Positions 1 through 6,833 are shown, numbered from the stretch's first letter. The stretch: 10,614 nucleotides of DNA from an uncultured Eubacteriales bacterium (GCA_900549105.1 URND01000106.1:1-10614), one strand, 5' to 3'. Program-made: numbers and translations. Notes: generated from the letters alone by a model not told the origin.

Positions 1-1295
1 GGCGCATCCGCCTTGCGGGCTACCATGATTTCACCGCAGTCCTGACAGTAATAAGCCGGAATCCGATGGCCCCACCAAAGCTGACGGGAAATACACCAAT
101 CGCGGATATTTTCCAGCCAGTGGAGATATGTTTTATCAAAACGTTCAGGGACAAATTTTAAATCGCCTTTTTTCAGCGCTTCGATGGCCGGTTTCGCCAA
201 TTCATCCATCTTAACAAACCACTGCTGTTTGATGAGAGGCTCTACCGTTGTCCTACAGCGGTCATGGGTACCTACATTATGATTATAATCCTCAATCCGC
301 ACAAGCAGTCCGAGACGGTCCAGCTCCTCAACAATGGCTTTCCGCGCTTCATAGCGGTCCATACCCGCATATTTACCGCCGTTTTCATTGATAGTTGCAT
401 CATCATTCATAATGTTAATCTGTTCCAGATTGTGTCTCTTACCCACTTCAAAGTCATTTGGGTCATGCGCCGGTGTGATTTTAACCACTCCGGTTCCAAA
501 TTCCTTATCTACATATTCATCGGCCACCACCGGAATCTCTTTATTGACAATTGGAAGCAGAACCTTTTTTCCAATCAGATGTTTATAACGTTCATCCTCC
601 GGGTGTACGGCTACCGCTGTGTCTCCCAACATGGTTTCCGGGCGGGTTGTGGCGATTTCCACCATTTCATCGGAACCAACCACCGGATAATTAATATGCC
701 AGAAATGTCCGGCCTGATCTTCATACTCAACCTCCGCATCAGAGATAGAAGTCTTACATACCGGGCACCAGTTGATAATTCTTGCGCCCTTATAAATCAG
801 CCCTTTTTCATGAAGACGGACAAACACTTCCTCAACAGCCTTATTACAGCCCTCATCCATCGTAAACCGTTCTCTATCCCAGTCGCAGGAAGAACCCATC
901 TTTTTAAGCTGACTGATAATCCGTCCGCCATATTCCTTTTTCCAGTCCCAGGCTCTCTCCAAAAATGCCTCCCGGCCCAAATCCTTTTTGCTGATGCCCT
1001 CTTCTTTTAATTTTTCCAGAATCTTAACTTCCGTGGCAATACTTGCATGGTCCGTTCCCGGCTGCCACAGCGCATTATAACCCTGCATCCGTTTGGAACG
1101 GATTAAAATATCCTGTAATGTATTGTCAAGAGCATGACCCATATGAAGCTGCCCCGTAATATTTGGCGGCGGAATCACGATTGTAAACGGTTCCTTGCTG
1201 CGGTCTGCCTCCGCATGAAAATATTTATGGTCGAGCCATTTCTGATAAAGCTTATCCTCAATGGCCGCCGGATTGTAGGTTTTCTCCAACTGCAT
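1..1295 (-). CDS. valS: Valine--tRNA ligase, N-terminal part (cut by window edge)
   Basis: Cytoplasmic class I aminoacyl-tRNA synthetase that charges tRNA-Val with valine. About 431 N-terminal residues are visible, roughly half the usual length of about 880. The sequence shows the class I signature HMGH at residues 51-54, preceded by PPPNITGQL, and then GTDHASIATE. The editing (CP1) domain has WCPVCKT and TTRPETMLGDTAVAVHPEDE. Near the edge are the post-editing stretch DWCISRQLWWGHRIPAYYC and the pair CQDCGE, a zinc-knuckle-like element. The KMSKS loop and anticodon-binding domain lie outside the window. The start at 1295 is set by a perfect AGGAGG at 1309-1304 with 8 nt spacing. The gene follows a T-box leader, so its expression should rise when tRNA-Val is uncharged. 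The truncation is only the window edge; the frame is intact. Confidence 0.97.
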   Translation of the reverse strand, partial: MQLEKTYNPAAIEDKLYQKWLDHKYFHAEADRSKEPFTIVIPPPNITGQLHMGHALDNTLQDILIRSKRMQGYNALWQPGTDHASIATEVKILEKLKEEGISKKDLGREAFLERAWDWKKEYGGRIISQLKKMGSSCDWDRERFTMDEGCNKAVEEVFVRLHEKGLIYKGARIINWCPVCKTSISDAEVEYEDQAGHFWHINYPVVGSDEMVEIATTRPETMLGDTAVAVHPEDERYKHLIGKKVLLPIVNKEIPVVADEYVDKEFGTGVVKITPAHDPNDFEVGKRHNLEQINIMNDDATINENGGKYAGMDRYEARKAIVEELDRLGLLVRIEDYNHNVGTHDRCRTTVEPLIKQQWFVKMDELAKPAIEALKKGDLKFVPERFDKTYLHWLENIRDWCISRQLWWGHRIPAYYCQDCGEIMVARKADA

Positions 1296-1328
1296 TTCTC
1301 TTTCCTCCTGTTCAACTTCTGTCGCTGC

Positions 1329-1359
1329 GGCACAAGCGCCCCATCGCTTGGCTTGTGCC
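1329..1359 (-). other. Hairpin between the T-box terminator and the valS start
   Basis: A perfect 9-bp inverted repeat, GGCACAAGC/GCTTGTGCC (arms 1351-1359 and 1329-1337), encloses a 13-nt loop. It lies after the T-box terminator and about 20 nt before the AGGAGG of valS. No T-run follows it, so it is unlikely to be a second intrinsic terminator. It could stabilise the 5' end of the read-through mRNA or mark a processing site. The structure is visible; the role is a guess. Confidence 0.55.
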
Positions 1360-1366
1360 TTACGCG

Positions 1367-1409
1367 AAAAAACGCGAGTCTCCTCCCCATAAGGGCGAAA
1401 GCTCGCGTT
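1367..1409 (-). terminator. Regulated intrinsic terminator of the valS T-box leader
   Basis: The stem AACGCGAG (1409-1402) pairs with CTCGCGTT (1378-1371), and on the minus strand this runs into a T-run (1372-1367). The 5' arm overlaps the T-box motif, so antiterminator and terminator are mutually exclusive, as expected for a T-box attenuator. Confidence 0.88.
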
Positions 1410-1624
1410 ACCACCTTAATTATACGAAAAACAAAATTCCCGTACATCTCTTTGGTCTATAACGAAACCACCCGTGACTGACTACTTTCCGATATCCGGT
1501 TTCACCTGCCCTGTTCAAAAGCTACCTTCAGAACCCACTTCTTTGGATGACCTTTCAGCCGCCGAATCATCCTCTCTGTCAAGGTTATGTTCCTACTCCT
1601 CTTTCTCACTACATTTTCCATATA
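1367..1624 (-). ncRNA. T-box riboswitch leader of valS
   Basis: Cis-acting RNA that senses uncharged tRNA-Val and prevents premature termination. The T-box AAGGTGGTAACGCG is at 1417-1404. Its UGGU (1413-1410) would pair with the ACCA end of a tRNA with discriminator A. Stem I has a base stem (GAAC with GTTC) whose internal loop shows the AGTA/GAA loop-E pattern. It is followed by AGAGAG and a GGATGA/TCATCC hairpin. The specifier loop reads TGAAGGTAGC, in which GUA (1525-1523) is the most likely valine codon. The frame right after GAA would read GGU, so the specifier offset is uncertain. The conserved GTTATAGA before stem III is present. The terminator at 1409-1367 follows directly. The 5' end is inferred from the promoter. 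Confidence 0.9.
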
Positions 1625-1630
1625 AAATAT

Positions 1631-1659
1631 ATTCTATTCAAAACCCGCTTAAAAGTCAA
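1631..1659 (-). promoter_or_regulatory. Sigma-A-type promoter of the valS T-box transcript
   Basis: The -35 box TTGACT (1659-1654), a 17-nt spacer and the -10 box TAGAAT (1636-1631) predict a start near 1624, just before the stem I sequences of the T-box. It lies in the gap after the Rpn fragment, so valS is its own transcription unit. Confidence 0.8.
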
Positions 1660-1692
1660 GCCTGCCATTTTATCTTTTGTACTTTCTTTTTC

Positions 1693-1905
1693 CTAATTAT
1701 CTTTATCCAGTAATTTTAAGTATTTTTCCTTTTCCGTTTCCGACACCTTTAATGCCTCCATAGCCTTTTCGGCAGACAGGTCCATCGTCTCCATGAGATT
1801 CCTGACAGATGACAAAATTCCATCGGCCACGCCGACTTCATGGCCTTCTTTACGCCCCTCGGCCCTGGCCATATTATTTTCTTCCAGTTCCCGCATAAAC
1901 TTCAT
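1693..1905 (-). CDS. Orphan C-terminal tail of an Rpn-family nuclease/transposase (possible RpnS-like small protein)
   Basis: A 70-residue reading frame resembling the C-terminal region of Rpn (PD-(D/E)XK recombination-promoting nuclease/transposase) proteins of Clostridia. It has the charged stretch MARAEGRKEGHEVG followed by a helical tail with NLMETMDLSAEKAMEAL and SETEKEKYLKLL. The nuclease domain is absent. The same frame continues upstream for 11 codons (DKEIKQSEEIG), which also looks like Rpn sequence, and is then closed by TAA (1941-1939) and TGA (1944-1942). So this derives from a longer gene that lost its 5' part. GAGGAG lies 6 nt before the ATG at 1905, so translation of the tail alone is plausible. 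In known Rpn loci a short in-frame C-terminal product (RpnS) acts as antitoxin to the full-length toxin; this tail could be such a protein or simply decay debris. Confidence 0.6.
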   Translation of the reverse strand: MKFMRELEENNMARAEGRKEGHEVGVADGILSSVRNLMETMDLSAEKAMEALKVSETEKEKYLKLLDKDN

Positions 1906-1938
1906 ACCTATCTCCTCACTTTGTTTTATTTCTTTATC
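1906..1938 (-). pseudogene. Remnant Rpn coding sequence upstream of the orphan tail
   Basis: Eleven in-frame codons (DKEIKQSEEIG) run without a break into the 70-codon tail and match the register typical of full-length Rpn proteins just before their charged C-terminal region. They have no start codon and are preceded by two consecutive in-frame stops. They show that the tail was once part of a longer gene. The GAGGAG that could serve as SD for the tail lies inside these codons (encoding EE), as expected for an internal ribosome binding site. Beyond 1945 I recognise no more Rpn sequence. Confidence 0.45.
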
Positions 1939-2080
1939 TTATCATATTTCTGTTTTGTTTAACAGTGGATTTTTACCGAATCGGTTATAGATGTGATTCT
2001 CACGTGATAAATTCAGTATATCCAACACCGATAATGATTTCAATAACAATCCTTCGGGGTATTCCGACAAAAATACGCAA

Positions 2081-2123
2081 AAAGCCCAGGCAAGAATCCT
2101 CTATGAATTCCTGTCCAGGCTTT
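2081..2123 (-). terminator. Intrinsic terminator of the glp-type operon
   Basis: The outer arms AAAGCC (2123-2118) and GGCTTT (2086-2081) close a longer imperfect stem. On the minus strand a T-run follows (2083-2077). It lies about 100 nt after the MgtC-family stop codon and is the first good terminator after the promoter at 6911. The remaining gap down to the Rpn remnant (2080-1945) is AT-rich and holds nothing else that I can support. Confidence 0.75.
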
Positions 2124-2155
2124 CTCAATCTTAACTGACAAAAAATTTATACCTT

Positions 2156-2222
2156 ATCGCGCGAAGCTTGACGCAGCACGCCCATGCGAAGCATCTGACA
2201 TACGGCAGGCCCGAAGGGGGGG
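2156..2222 (-). repeat. GC-rich stem-loop segment in the operon 3' UTR, possibly a dispersed repeat
   Basis: Directly after the MgtC-family stop codon comes about 65 nt much richer in G+C than the AT-rich DNA beyond it. Read on the minus strand it holds three small stems around TTCG-like cores: CCCTTCGGG, ATGCTTCGCAT and AAGCTTCGCG. GATGC/GCGTC and GCAT/GTGC can form one larger hairpin. On the plus strand GCGAAGC occurs twice in similar surroundings. This looks like a REP-like element or a 3'-end stabilising structure, but only one copy is visible here. Confidence 0.35.
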
Positions 2223-2933
2223 CTACATTTCTTCTACGGAATTGACACCGTCCAACCCCTCGATAAATGTATGTACATCGATACCCTTCGATTTGGCGCT
2301 GACTTCTATGGACATTGTTGCATTGACAATATCATCCTTATTCTTTTTGGACTTACTCAATTCCAGACTGAGAAATTTAAATCCCCGCTCTTTCACCGCC
2401 GACATGAATGGCGTGATATACTTTCTGGATTCAAACTCCACATACAGATCATAAACCCTTGAATGTTCATAGGCATACTCATCGATTTTTTCCAGATAGT
2501 TATATACCAGAAATACAATCAGGGTGCAGATGATTGCTCCCGAATAAAAGCCTATCCCTATAGCCAGGCCAATCCCGGAGCAGGCCCACAGGCCGGCCGC
2601 TGTTGTCAGTCCCTTAATCTGATTCCGCCCGGTCACCATAATTGTGCCCGCGCCGAGGAAACCCACACCGCTGACAACCTGAGCAGCCATACGGGCCACA
2701 TCGCCGGTTCCATTGGAGACATACCGGAAAGTGTATTCTCCGGTCATCATAATAAGGGTTGCCCCCAGGCATACAAGAATATGGGTTTTAAATCCGGCTC
2801 CCCGCTTTTTTACACTCCTGAAAAATCCGATAACACCGCCGCAGATAGCTGCCAGCAGCAGTCGAATCATAACAACAGGAACAGTAAACGAATGGAGATA
2901 TTCATTTATTGTCTGAAATACTTCCATGTCCAT
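2223..2933 (-). CDS. MgtC/SapB family membrane protein
   Basis: Inner-membrane protein of 236 residues, within the family's usual range of about 220-240. About five hydrophobic segments occupy residues 17-148. The family core is clear: RLLLAAICGGVIG (24-36), GFKTHILVCLGATLIM (47-62), QVVSGVGFLGAGTIM (85-99) and GLTTAAGLWACSGIGLAIG (108-126). A soluble, probably ACT-like domain follows from about 155. The usual IGxER signature reads IGFFR here (35-39), so the conserved Glu is Phe. MgtC proteins are linked to low-Mg survival and inhibition of the F-type ATPase, but many Firmicute members have unknown roles. The gene is the last of the operon, 25 nt after the DUF1667 gene. The SD is GGTGGTGA; the ATG at 2927 is an alternative start. 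Confidence 0.9.
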   Translation of the reverse strand: MDMEVFQTINEYLHSFTVPVVMIRLLLAAICGGVIGFFRSVKKRGAGFKTHILVCLGATLIMMTGEYTFRYVSNGTGDVARMAAQVVSGVGFLGAGTIMVTGRNQIKGLTTAAGLWACSGIGLAIGIGFYSGAIICTLIVFLVYNYLEKIDEYAYEHSRVYDLYVEFESRKYITPFMSAVKERGFKFLSLELSKSKKNKDDIVNATMSIEVSAKSKGIDVHTFIEGLDGVNSVEEM

Positions 2934-2958
2934 TTTATCACCACCAGGCTTCTGCTTT

Positions 2959-3324
2959 TTATAAAGCTTCTACATTTTTCGTTGCTACAACGGAAACTCC
3001 CGTACCGGCCACATTTTCCAGGATAACATCACCGATATGCACTGGCGCTTCCACCTGAATACTTTGAAGTGCTTTTGCACAATCAAAAATCTTGCTTTTA
3101 GGAATATCTGATTTTGTTTTCACCGAAACCATCGGAATCTTTCCGCCGTTCACATGGACAATCGAGGTCACAATGCGGGTTGGATTAGTTACTTCCTTCC
3201 GCGCATATTCCTCGCCCCGCTTGCATGTATGCCCTGTAATACTGAGAATTTCCGTGCCTTCCATCTCTACTGTCACGGCGCAGCCCAGAGGGCATCCGAT
3301 ACAGGTTAATTCTCTTTTTTCCAT
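2959..3324 (-). CDS. DUF1667 family cysteine-motif protein, companion of GlpA-like oxidoreductase
   Basis: Small protein of 121 residues. The N-terminus carries C8-x2-C11-x3-C15 and C34 (CIGCPLGC, then HTCKRG), a likely Fe-S or metal site. The rest matches the DUF1667 pattern (RGEEYARKEVTNPTRIVTS near residues 36-54). In Clostridia and Thermotogales such a protein is commonly encoded after a GlpA-like and a second FAD oxidoreductase, and probably acts as a small redox subunit of that complex. It starts 4 nt after the upstream stop. AGGAGG at 3339-3334 lies inside the end of the upstream gene with 9 nt spacing, which favours coupled translation. The function of the family is not established; the role here is inferred from context. 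Confidence 0.9.
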   Translation of the reverse strand: MEKRELTCIGCPLGCAVTVEMEGTEILSITGHTCKRGEEYARKEVTNPTRIVTSIVHVNGGKIPMVSVKTKSDIPKSKIFDCAKALQSIQVEAPVHIGDVILENVAGTGVSVVATKNVEAL

Positions 3325-3328
3325 ATGC

Positions 3329-4600
3329 TTACGCCTCCTCGACCTTAAAGATAATCTGCTTCAAATCCGGATATTTCAAAAGCTGCTCTTTTTTCAGCTT
3401 CACTTCTTCCATTTCACCCGGAGCAACCACCGGGCGTCTCCGGCGCATCACCCGTTCATCATCAAAATAGGTGGACACATAACAATTTTTCTGAACCGCT
3501 CCCACACGGAAACGCACCGTAATCTCATCATCCATCCGGTCCACATTTACTGTTTTTGGCACAGTATAACGCACAATGCCCTGCGGGCAGAGAGCAATGG
3601 TTTCATGAATCGTCTCCGGCTCTTTGCTGCCGTTCTGAATATATTTTGCCGCATTTCTTCCCGCTGTCGCCGCTTCCTCAGAAACAAAATCCACCAGGTC
3701 ATGCACATGAAGAACATTGCCGCAGGCAAAAACGCCCGGCACATTGGTTTCCAGACTCTCATTAACCACCGGCCCGTTGGTTACCGGTTCAATATCCACG
3801 CCAATGCCTCTGGATAATTCATTTTCAGGAATAAGGCCGCAGGAAAGAAGCAATGTATCGCAGTCATAATGTTCTTCTGTTCCCGGAATCGGTTTTCCGC
3901 TGCTGTCCACTTCAGCCAGTGTGATTCCTTTTACCCGCTCTTTACCATCGATATCAACCACCGTATGGCTTAATTTCAGCGGAATCCCGAAGTCATCCAG
4001 GCATTGAACAATATTTCGTTTCAGGCCGCCGGAAAACGGCATCAGTTCGGCAACAACTTTGACCTTTGCGCCCTCCAGCGTCATACGGCGGGCCATAATA
4101 AGGCCGATATCCCCGGAGCCCAAAATAACGACTTCACGGCCCGGCATAAAGCCTTCGATATTCACCAGCCGCTGTGCAGTTCCCGCCGAATAAATACCCG
4201 CCGGACGATATCCCGGAATGTTCAAAGCTCCTCTCGGACGCTCCCTGCATCCCATAGCCAGAATGACCGCTTTGGCCTGAATCTCAAAGAGACCGTCTTC
4301 CCGGTTCATGGCTGTCACAACTTTATCCTCTGAGATATCCATAACCATCGTATTTAATTTATACTCAATCTTCAAATCCGACACTTCATCAATAAAACGT
4401 CCCGCATATTCCGGCCCGGTCAGCTCCTCTTTAAAAGTGTGCAGCCCAAAACCGTTGTGAATACACTGGTTTAAAATACCGCCAAGCTCATGGTCTCTCT
4501 CCAGGATGATGATGCTTTCCAAACCATTTTTTCTTGCAGATGCCGCCGCCGCGAGACCGGCTGGGCCGCCGCCAACAATAACTAAATCGTAATTTAACAT
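3329..4600 (-). CDS. FAD/NAD-dependent oxidoreductase, second subunit of the GlpA-like complex
   Basis: Soluble flavoprotein of 423 residues in the pyridine-nucleotide-disulphide oxidoreductase fold. An FAD-binding GGGPAG (10-15) sits in the N-terminal Rossmann strand, a second dinucleotide motif GSGDIG (161-166) likely binds NAD(P), and VPGVFACGNV (287-296) closes the FAD site. No redox CxxC pair is seen at the family's disulphide position; a single Cys lies in LNQCIHNG. It likely passes electrons from the GlpA-like subunit to NAD or another acceptor. I chose ATG 4600 (MLNYDLVIVGG) because AAGGGATGGTGA precedes it at workable distance. The ATG at 4612 has the SD-like AAGGG directly abutting it, but would add only MVKN. 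The gene begins within 20 nt of the upstream stop at 4618. Confidence 0.9.
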   Translation of the reverse strand: MLNYDLVIVGGGPAGLAAAASARKNGLESIIILERDHELGGILNQCIHNGFGLHTFKEELTGPEYAGRFIDEVSDLKIEYKLNTMVMDISEDKVVTAMNREDGLFEIQAKAVILAMGCRERPRGALNIPGYRPAGIYSAGTAQRLVNIEGFMPGREVVILGSGDIGLIMARRMTLEGAKVKVVAELMPFSGGLKRNIVQCLDDFGIPLKLSHTVVDIDGKERVKGITLAEVDSSGKPIPGTEEHYDCDTLLLSCGLIPENELSRGIGVDIEPVTNGPVVNESLETNVPGVFACGNVLHVHDLVDFVSEEAATAGRNAAKYIQNGSKEPETIHETIALCPQGIVRYTVPKTVNVDRMDDEITVRFRVGAVQKNCYVSTYFDDERVMRRRRPVVAPGEMEEVKLKKEQLLKYPDLKQIIFKVEEA

Positions 4601-4617
4601 GTTCTTCACCATCCCTT

Positions 4618-6054
4618 CTATAATCTATCCTTGACTGTACCGACAATGAGTTTGGAATCTCCGCCGGATTTAGTAATATCCGCCATGCTCACATGCAGCT
4701 CTCTTGCCAGAATCTCCATTGTCCTCGGAGAACAGAATCCGGCCTGACACCGTCCCATTCCTGCCCGGGTACGGCGTTTTACGCCATCCAATGACCGGGC
4801 GCCGACCGGGCGGTGAATCGCATCCAGAATCTCTCCTTCTGTAATCATCTCACAGCGGCAGATAATATTGCCGTATTCCGGTTTGGCTTCAATCAATTTG
4901 GCCCGCTCTTCCTTACTCAGCTCTGCAGGATTTAAAATACCCCGGCGTGTACCGACAAAATCCGGATTTTCAGGAAGTTCCAGCATCTCTGAGACAATAT
5001 CCGCTACCATCCGGCCAATCGCCGGCGCACTGGAAAGTCCCGGAGACTCGATACCGGATACATCCACAAATCCCTTCGCATCCTTTGCCTCCCCGATAAT
5101 GAATTCATGATGGTCCTCATGGGCGCGAAGTCCGGCAAAGGAAGTGATGACCTGGCGCATCGGAAGTCCGGCCACAGCCTCCCCGGCTTTGCTGACAACA
5201 AAATCCAGTCCTGCCCTGGTTGTTGCCGTGGATTCTTTATCTTCAATATCGATGGCCGTCGGCCCGACTAAAAGATTTCCATGAACTGTCGGGGTGACAA
5301 GCACACCCTTTCCAAATTCATCCGGCAATGGGAAAATTGTGTGGGACACATGATTTCCGGCCGTCTTATCCAGCAGACAGTAATCGCCTCTCCGCGGCGT
5401 AATATGAATCTTTTCTCCGCTGACCATGTTATGGAATTTATCTGCATAAACTCCCGCCGCATTAACGACAACCTTTGTCTTTAAAACACCCCGGTTTGTC
5501 GTCAGCGCATAACCGCCGTCAATCTTTTCAATATTCTGAACCTCTGTATCCAGTTTAAATTCCACGCCGTTAACCGCTGCATTTTCCGCAAAGGCAATAG
5601 TCATTCCAAATGGACATACAATGCCGCCGGTCGGCGCATAAAGCGCCGCTACGACCTGTTCCGTCAGATTCGGCTCCAGTTCATGAGCTTCTTTTCCATC
5701 CACAATGCGGAGGTCCTTTACGCCATTCTTCTTTCCCCGTTCCAAAAGCTCCTCCAGTTTGCAGACATCTTCTTCATGGACACAGACAACCATAGAGCCA
5801 ATCCGTTTAAACGGAAAATCCAGTTCCTCTGCCACAGCCTCCATCATCTGATTACCCTGAACATTCAATTTTGCCATCAGTGAACCCGGGTCTGCATCGT
5901 AGCCGGCATGAACAATGGCGCTGTTGGCCTTGGAGGTTCCGGCACAGACATCTTCTTCTCTCTCCACCACGCAAATATTGGCCTTATAACGCGACAGTTC
6001 CCGCGCTGCCGCACAACCGGAAACACAGCCGCCAATGATGATAATATCGTACAT
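4618..6054 (-). CDS. GlpA-like FAD-dependent glycerol-3-phosphate dehydrogenase with BFD-type [2Fe-2S] domain
   Basis: Predicted to oxidise glycerol-3-phosphate to DHAP in the cytoplasm. It has 478 residues. An N-terminal DAO-type FAD domain starts MYDIIIIGGCVSG, with TSKANSAIVHAGYD near 40-53 and ESPGLSSAPAIGRM near 336-349. A C-terminal BFD-like domain has C399-x-C401 and C436-x4-C441, ligands for a [2Fe-2S] cluster. The dinucleotide loop reads GGCVSG, with Cys10 where the middle Gly of GxGxxG is expected. The start is set at 6054, not the in-frame ATG at 6072, because AGGAGG (6068-6063) lies 8 nt before it and inside the longer reading. It is second in the operon, between the phosphodiesterase and the other flavoprotein. 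The DAO family also includes L-2-hydroxyglutarate oxidases, but the GlpP and phosphodiesterase neighbours favour glycerol-3-phosphate. Confidence 0.88.
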   Translation of the reverse strand: MYDIIIIGGCVSGCAAARELSRYKANICVVEREEDVCAGTSKANSAIVHAGYDADPGSLMAKLNVQGNQMMEAVAEELDFPFKRIGSMVVCVHEEDVCKLEELLERGKKNGVKDLRIVDGKEAHELEPNLTEQVVAALYAPTGGIVCPFGMTIAFAENAAVNGVEFKLDTEVQNIEKIDGGYALTTNRGVLKTKVVVNAAGVYADKFHNMVSGEKIHITPRRGDYCLLDKTAGNHVSHTIFPLPDEFGKGVLVTPTVHGNLLVGPTAIDIEDKESTATTRAGLDFVVSKAGEAVAGLPMRQVITSFAGLRAHEDHHEFIIGEAKDAKGFVDVSGIESPGLSSAPAIGRMVADIVSEMLELPENPDFVGTRRGILNPAELSKEERAKLIEAKPEYGNIICRCEMITEGEILDAIHRPVGARSLDGVKRRTRAGMGRCQAGFCSPRTMEILARELHVSMADITKSGGDSKLIVGTVKDRL

Positions 6055-6062
6055 CTTTTCTC

Positions 6063-6068
6063 CCTCCT
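6063..6068 (-). promoter_or_regulatory. Ribosome binding site that fixes the GlpA-like start at 6054
   Basis: A perfect AGGAGG ends 8 nt before the ATG at 6054. The in-frame ATG at 6072 lies upstream of this site and has only a weak purine stretch in front of it, so the shorter reading is preferred. Confidence 0.8.
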
Positions 6069-6074
6069 GCATTT

Positions 6075-6806
6075 TTATCTTCTATATGCTTTCTGAATCT
6101 CGCGGACGATATCCGGATAATTTCCGATAACCGAATCCACGCCCCGATTAAACATTTCCTCAATTTCTTCTTTTTCGTTGACTGTCCATGTATTGATTTC
6201 AAGTCCGTGGGACTTGATTTCCGCCACATTATCCGGCGTCATATTTTTATACATCGGATGATAACACTCAACGCCCACTGAAGCTGCATAAGCCCCCGCG
6301 TTGACCAGCCAGGATTCTTCCAGAAGGCCGCATTTTATCGTAGGATCAAGGGCTTTCATACGGAGAATGGAAAAATGATTAAATGAAGAAATTATCATTT
6401 TATCTTTTAAACCATACTCCTGAATCATATCATAAACTTTTTTTTCGATGCCTTCATACTCAAAAACGCCGGTCTTTAACTCGATATTCGTTACAATGTC
6501 TTTATCCTTCACCAGCTCCATATATTCCCTCAATGTCGGAATATGCTGGAACCCGCAGTCTTTAAAAGTATAAGACGCATTCAGTTTGGACAGCTCTTCA
6601 TAAGTAAAATCCTTTACCCATCCGGCGCCGTCCGTTGTACGGTCTACCCGTTCATCATGGATGATCACAACAACGCCATCCTTTGTCAGATGAACGTCAT
6701 TCTCAATCCCGTCCGCGCCCGCCTCAATGGCTTTTTCAAAGGCCAGCATCGTATTCTCGGGATATTTGCCGCTAAATCCTCTGTGCGCAAAGTTTTTCGT
6801 CATCAT
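6075..6806 (-). CDS. Glycerophosphodiester phosphodiesterase, cytoplasmic
   Basis: Hydrolyses glycerophosphodiesters such as glycerophosphocholine to glycerol-3-phosphate and an alcohol. It has 243 residues with a TIM-barrel GDPD fold and no signal peptide, so it is cytoplasmic and UgpQ-like rather than secreted GlpQ. Catalytic and metal residues are in place: H8-R9 in AHRG, E17 in PENT, E35 and D37 in IENDVHL, and H50 in IIHDERVDRTTDG; IELKTG and NTWTVN follow further on. ATG ATG at 6806/6803 follows a GAGAGAGGG SD, and the second ATG has the better spacing. It is the first gene of the operon, behind a promoter and a hairpin leader; the next gene's in-frame ATG at 6072 lies 2 nt after its stop. 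Its product G3P is both substrate for the next gene and effector of GlpP, encoded just upstream. Confidence 0.95.
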   Translation of the reverse strand: MMTKNFAHRGFSGKYPENTMLAFEKAIEAGADGIENDVHLTKDGVVVIIHDERVDRTTDGAGWVKDFTYEELSKLNASYTFKDCGFQHIPTLREYMELVKDKDIVTNIELKTGVFEYEGIEKKVYDMIQEYGLKDKMIISSFNHFSILRMKALDPTIKCGLLEESWLVNAGAYAASVGVECYHPMYKNMTPDNVAEIKSHGLEINTWTVNEKEEIEEMFNRGVDSVIGNYPDIVREIQKAYRR

Positions 6807-6833
6807 TTTTCCCTCTCTCTTAATAAAATGTAA

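Noticed and set aside
264..1010. A 248-codon plus-strand reading frame.
   Set aside because: It lies wholly opposite valS, whose minus-strand product has clear class I synthetase motifs; the plus-strand translation resembles nothing.
2000..2007. The 8-bp palindrome TCACGTGA as an operator.
   Set aside because: It is short, isolated, not near a promoter I can recognise, and expected by chance.
1945..2102. A stop-free stretch on the minus strand in the same frame as the Rpn tail, reading SEYPEGLLLKSLSVLDILNL and on to NPLLNKTEI before a TGA.
   Set aside because: I see no Rpn or other family pattern, no convincing start with SD, and it runs through the terminator hairpin. A run of this length can occur by chance.
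2463..3026. A 187-codon plus-strand reading frame opposite the MgtC-family and DUF1667 genes.
   Set aside because: It is antisense to two well-supported genes and has no SD or recognisable domain.
3092..3817. A 241-codon plus-strand reading frame.
   Set aside because: It is antisense to the DUF1667 gene and the FAD/NAD oxidoreductase, with low-complexity content and no family pattern.
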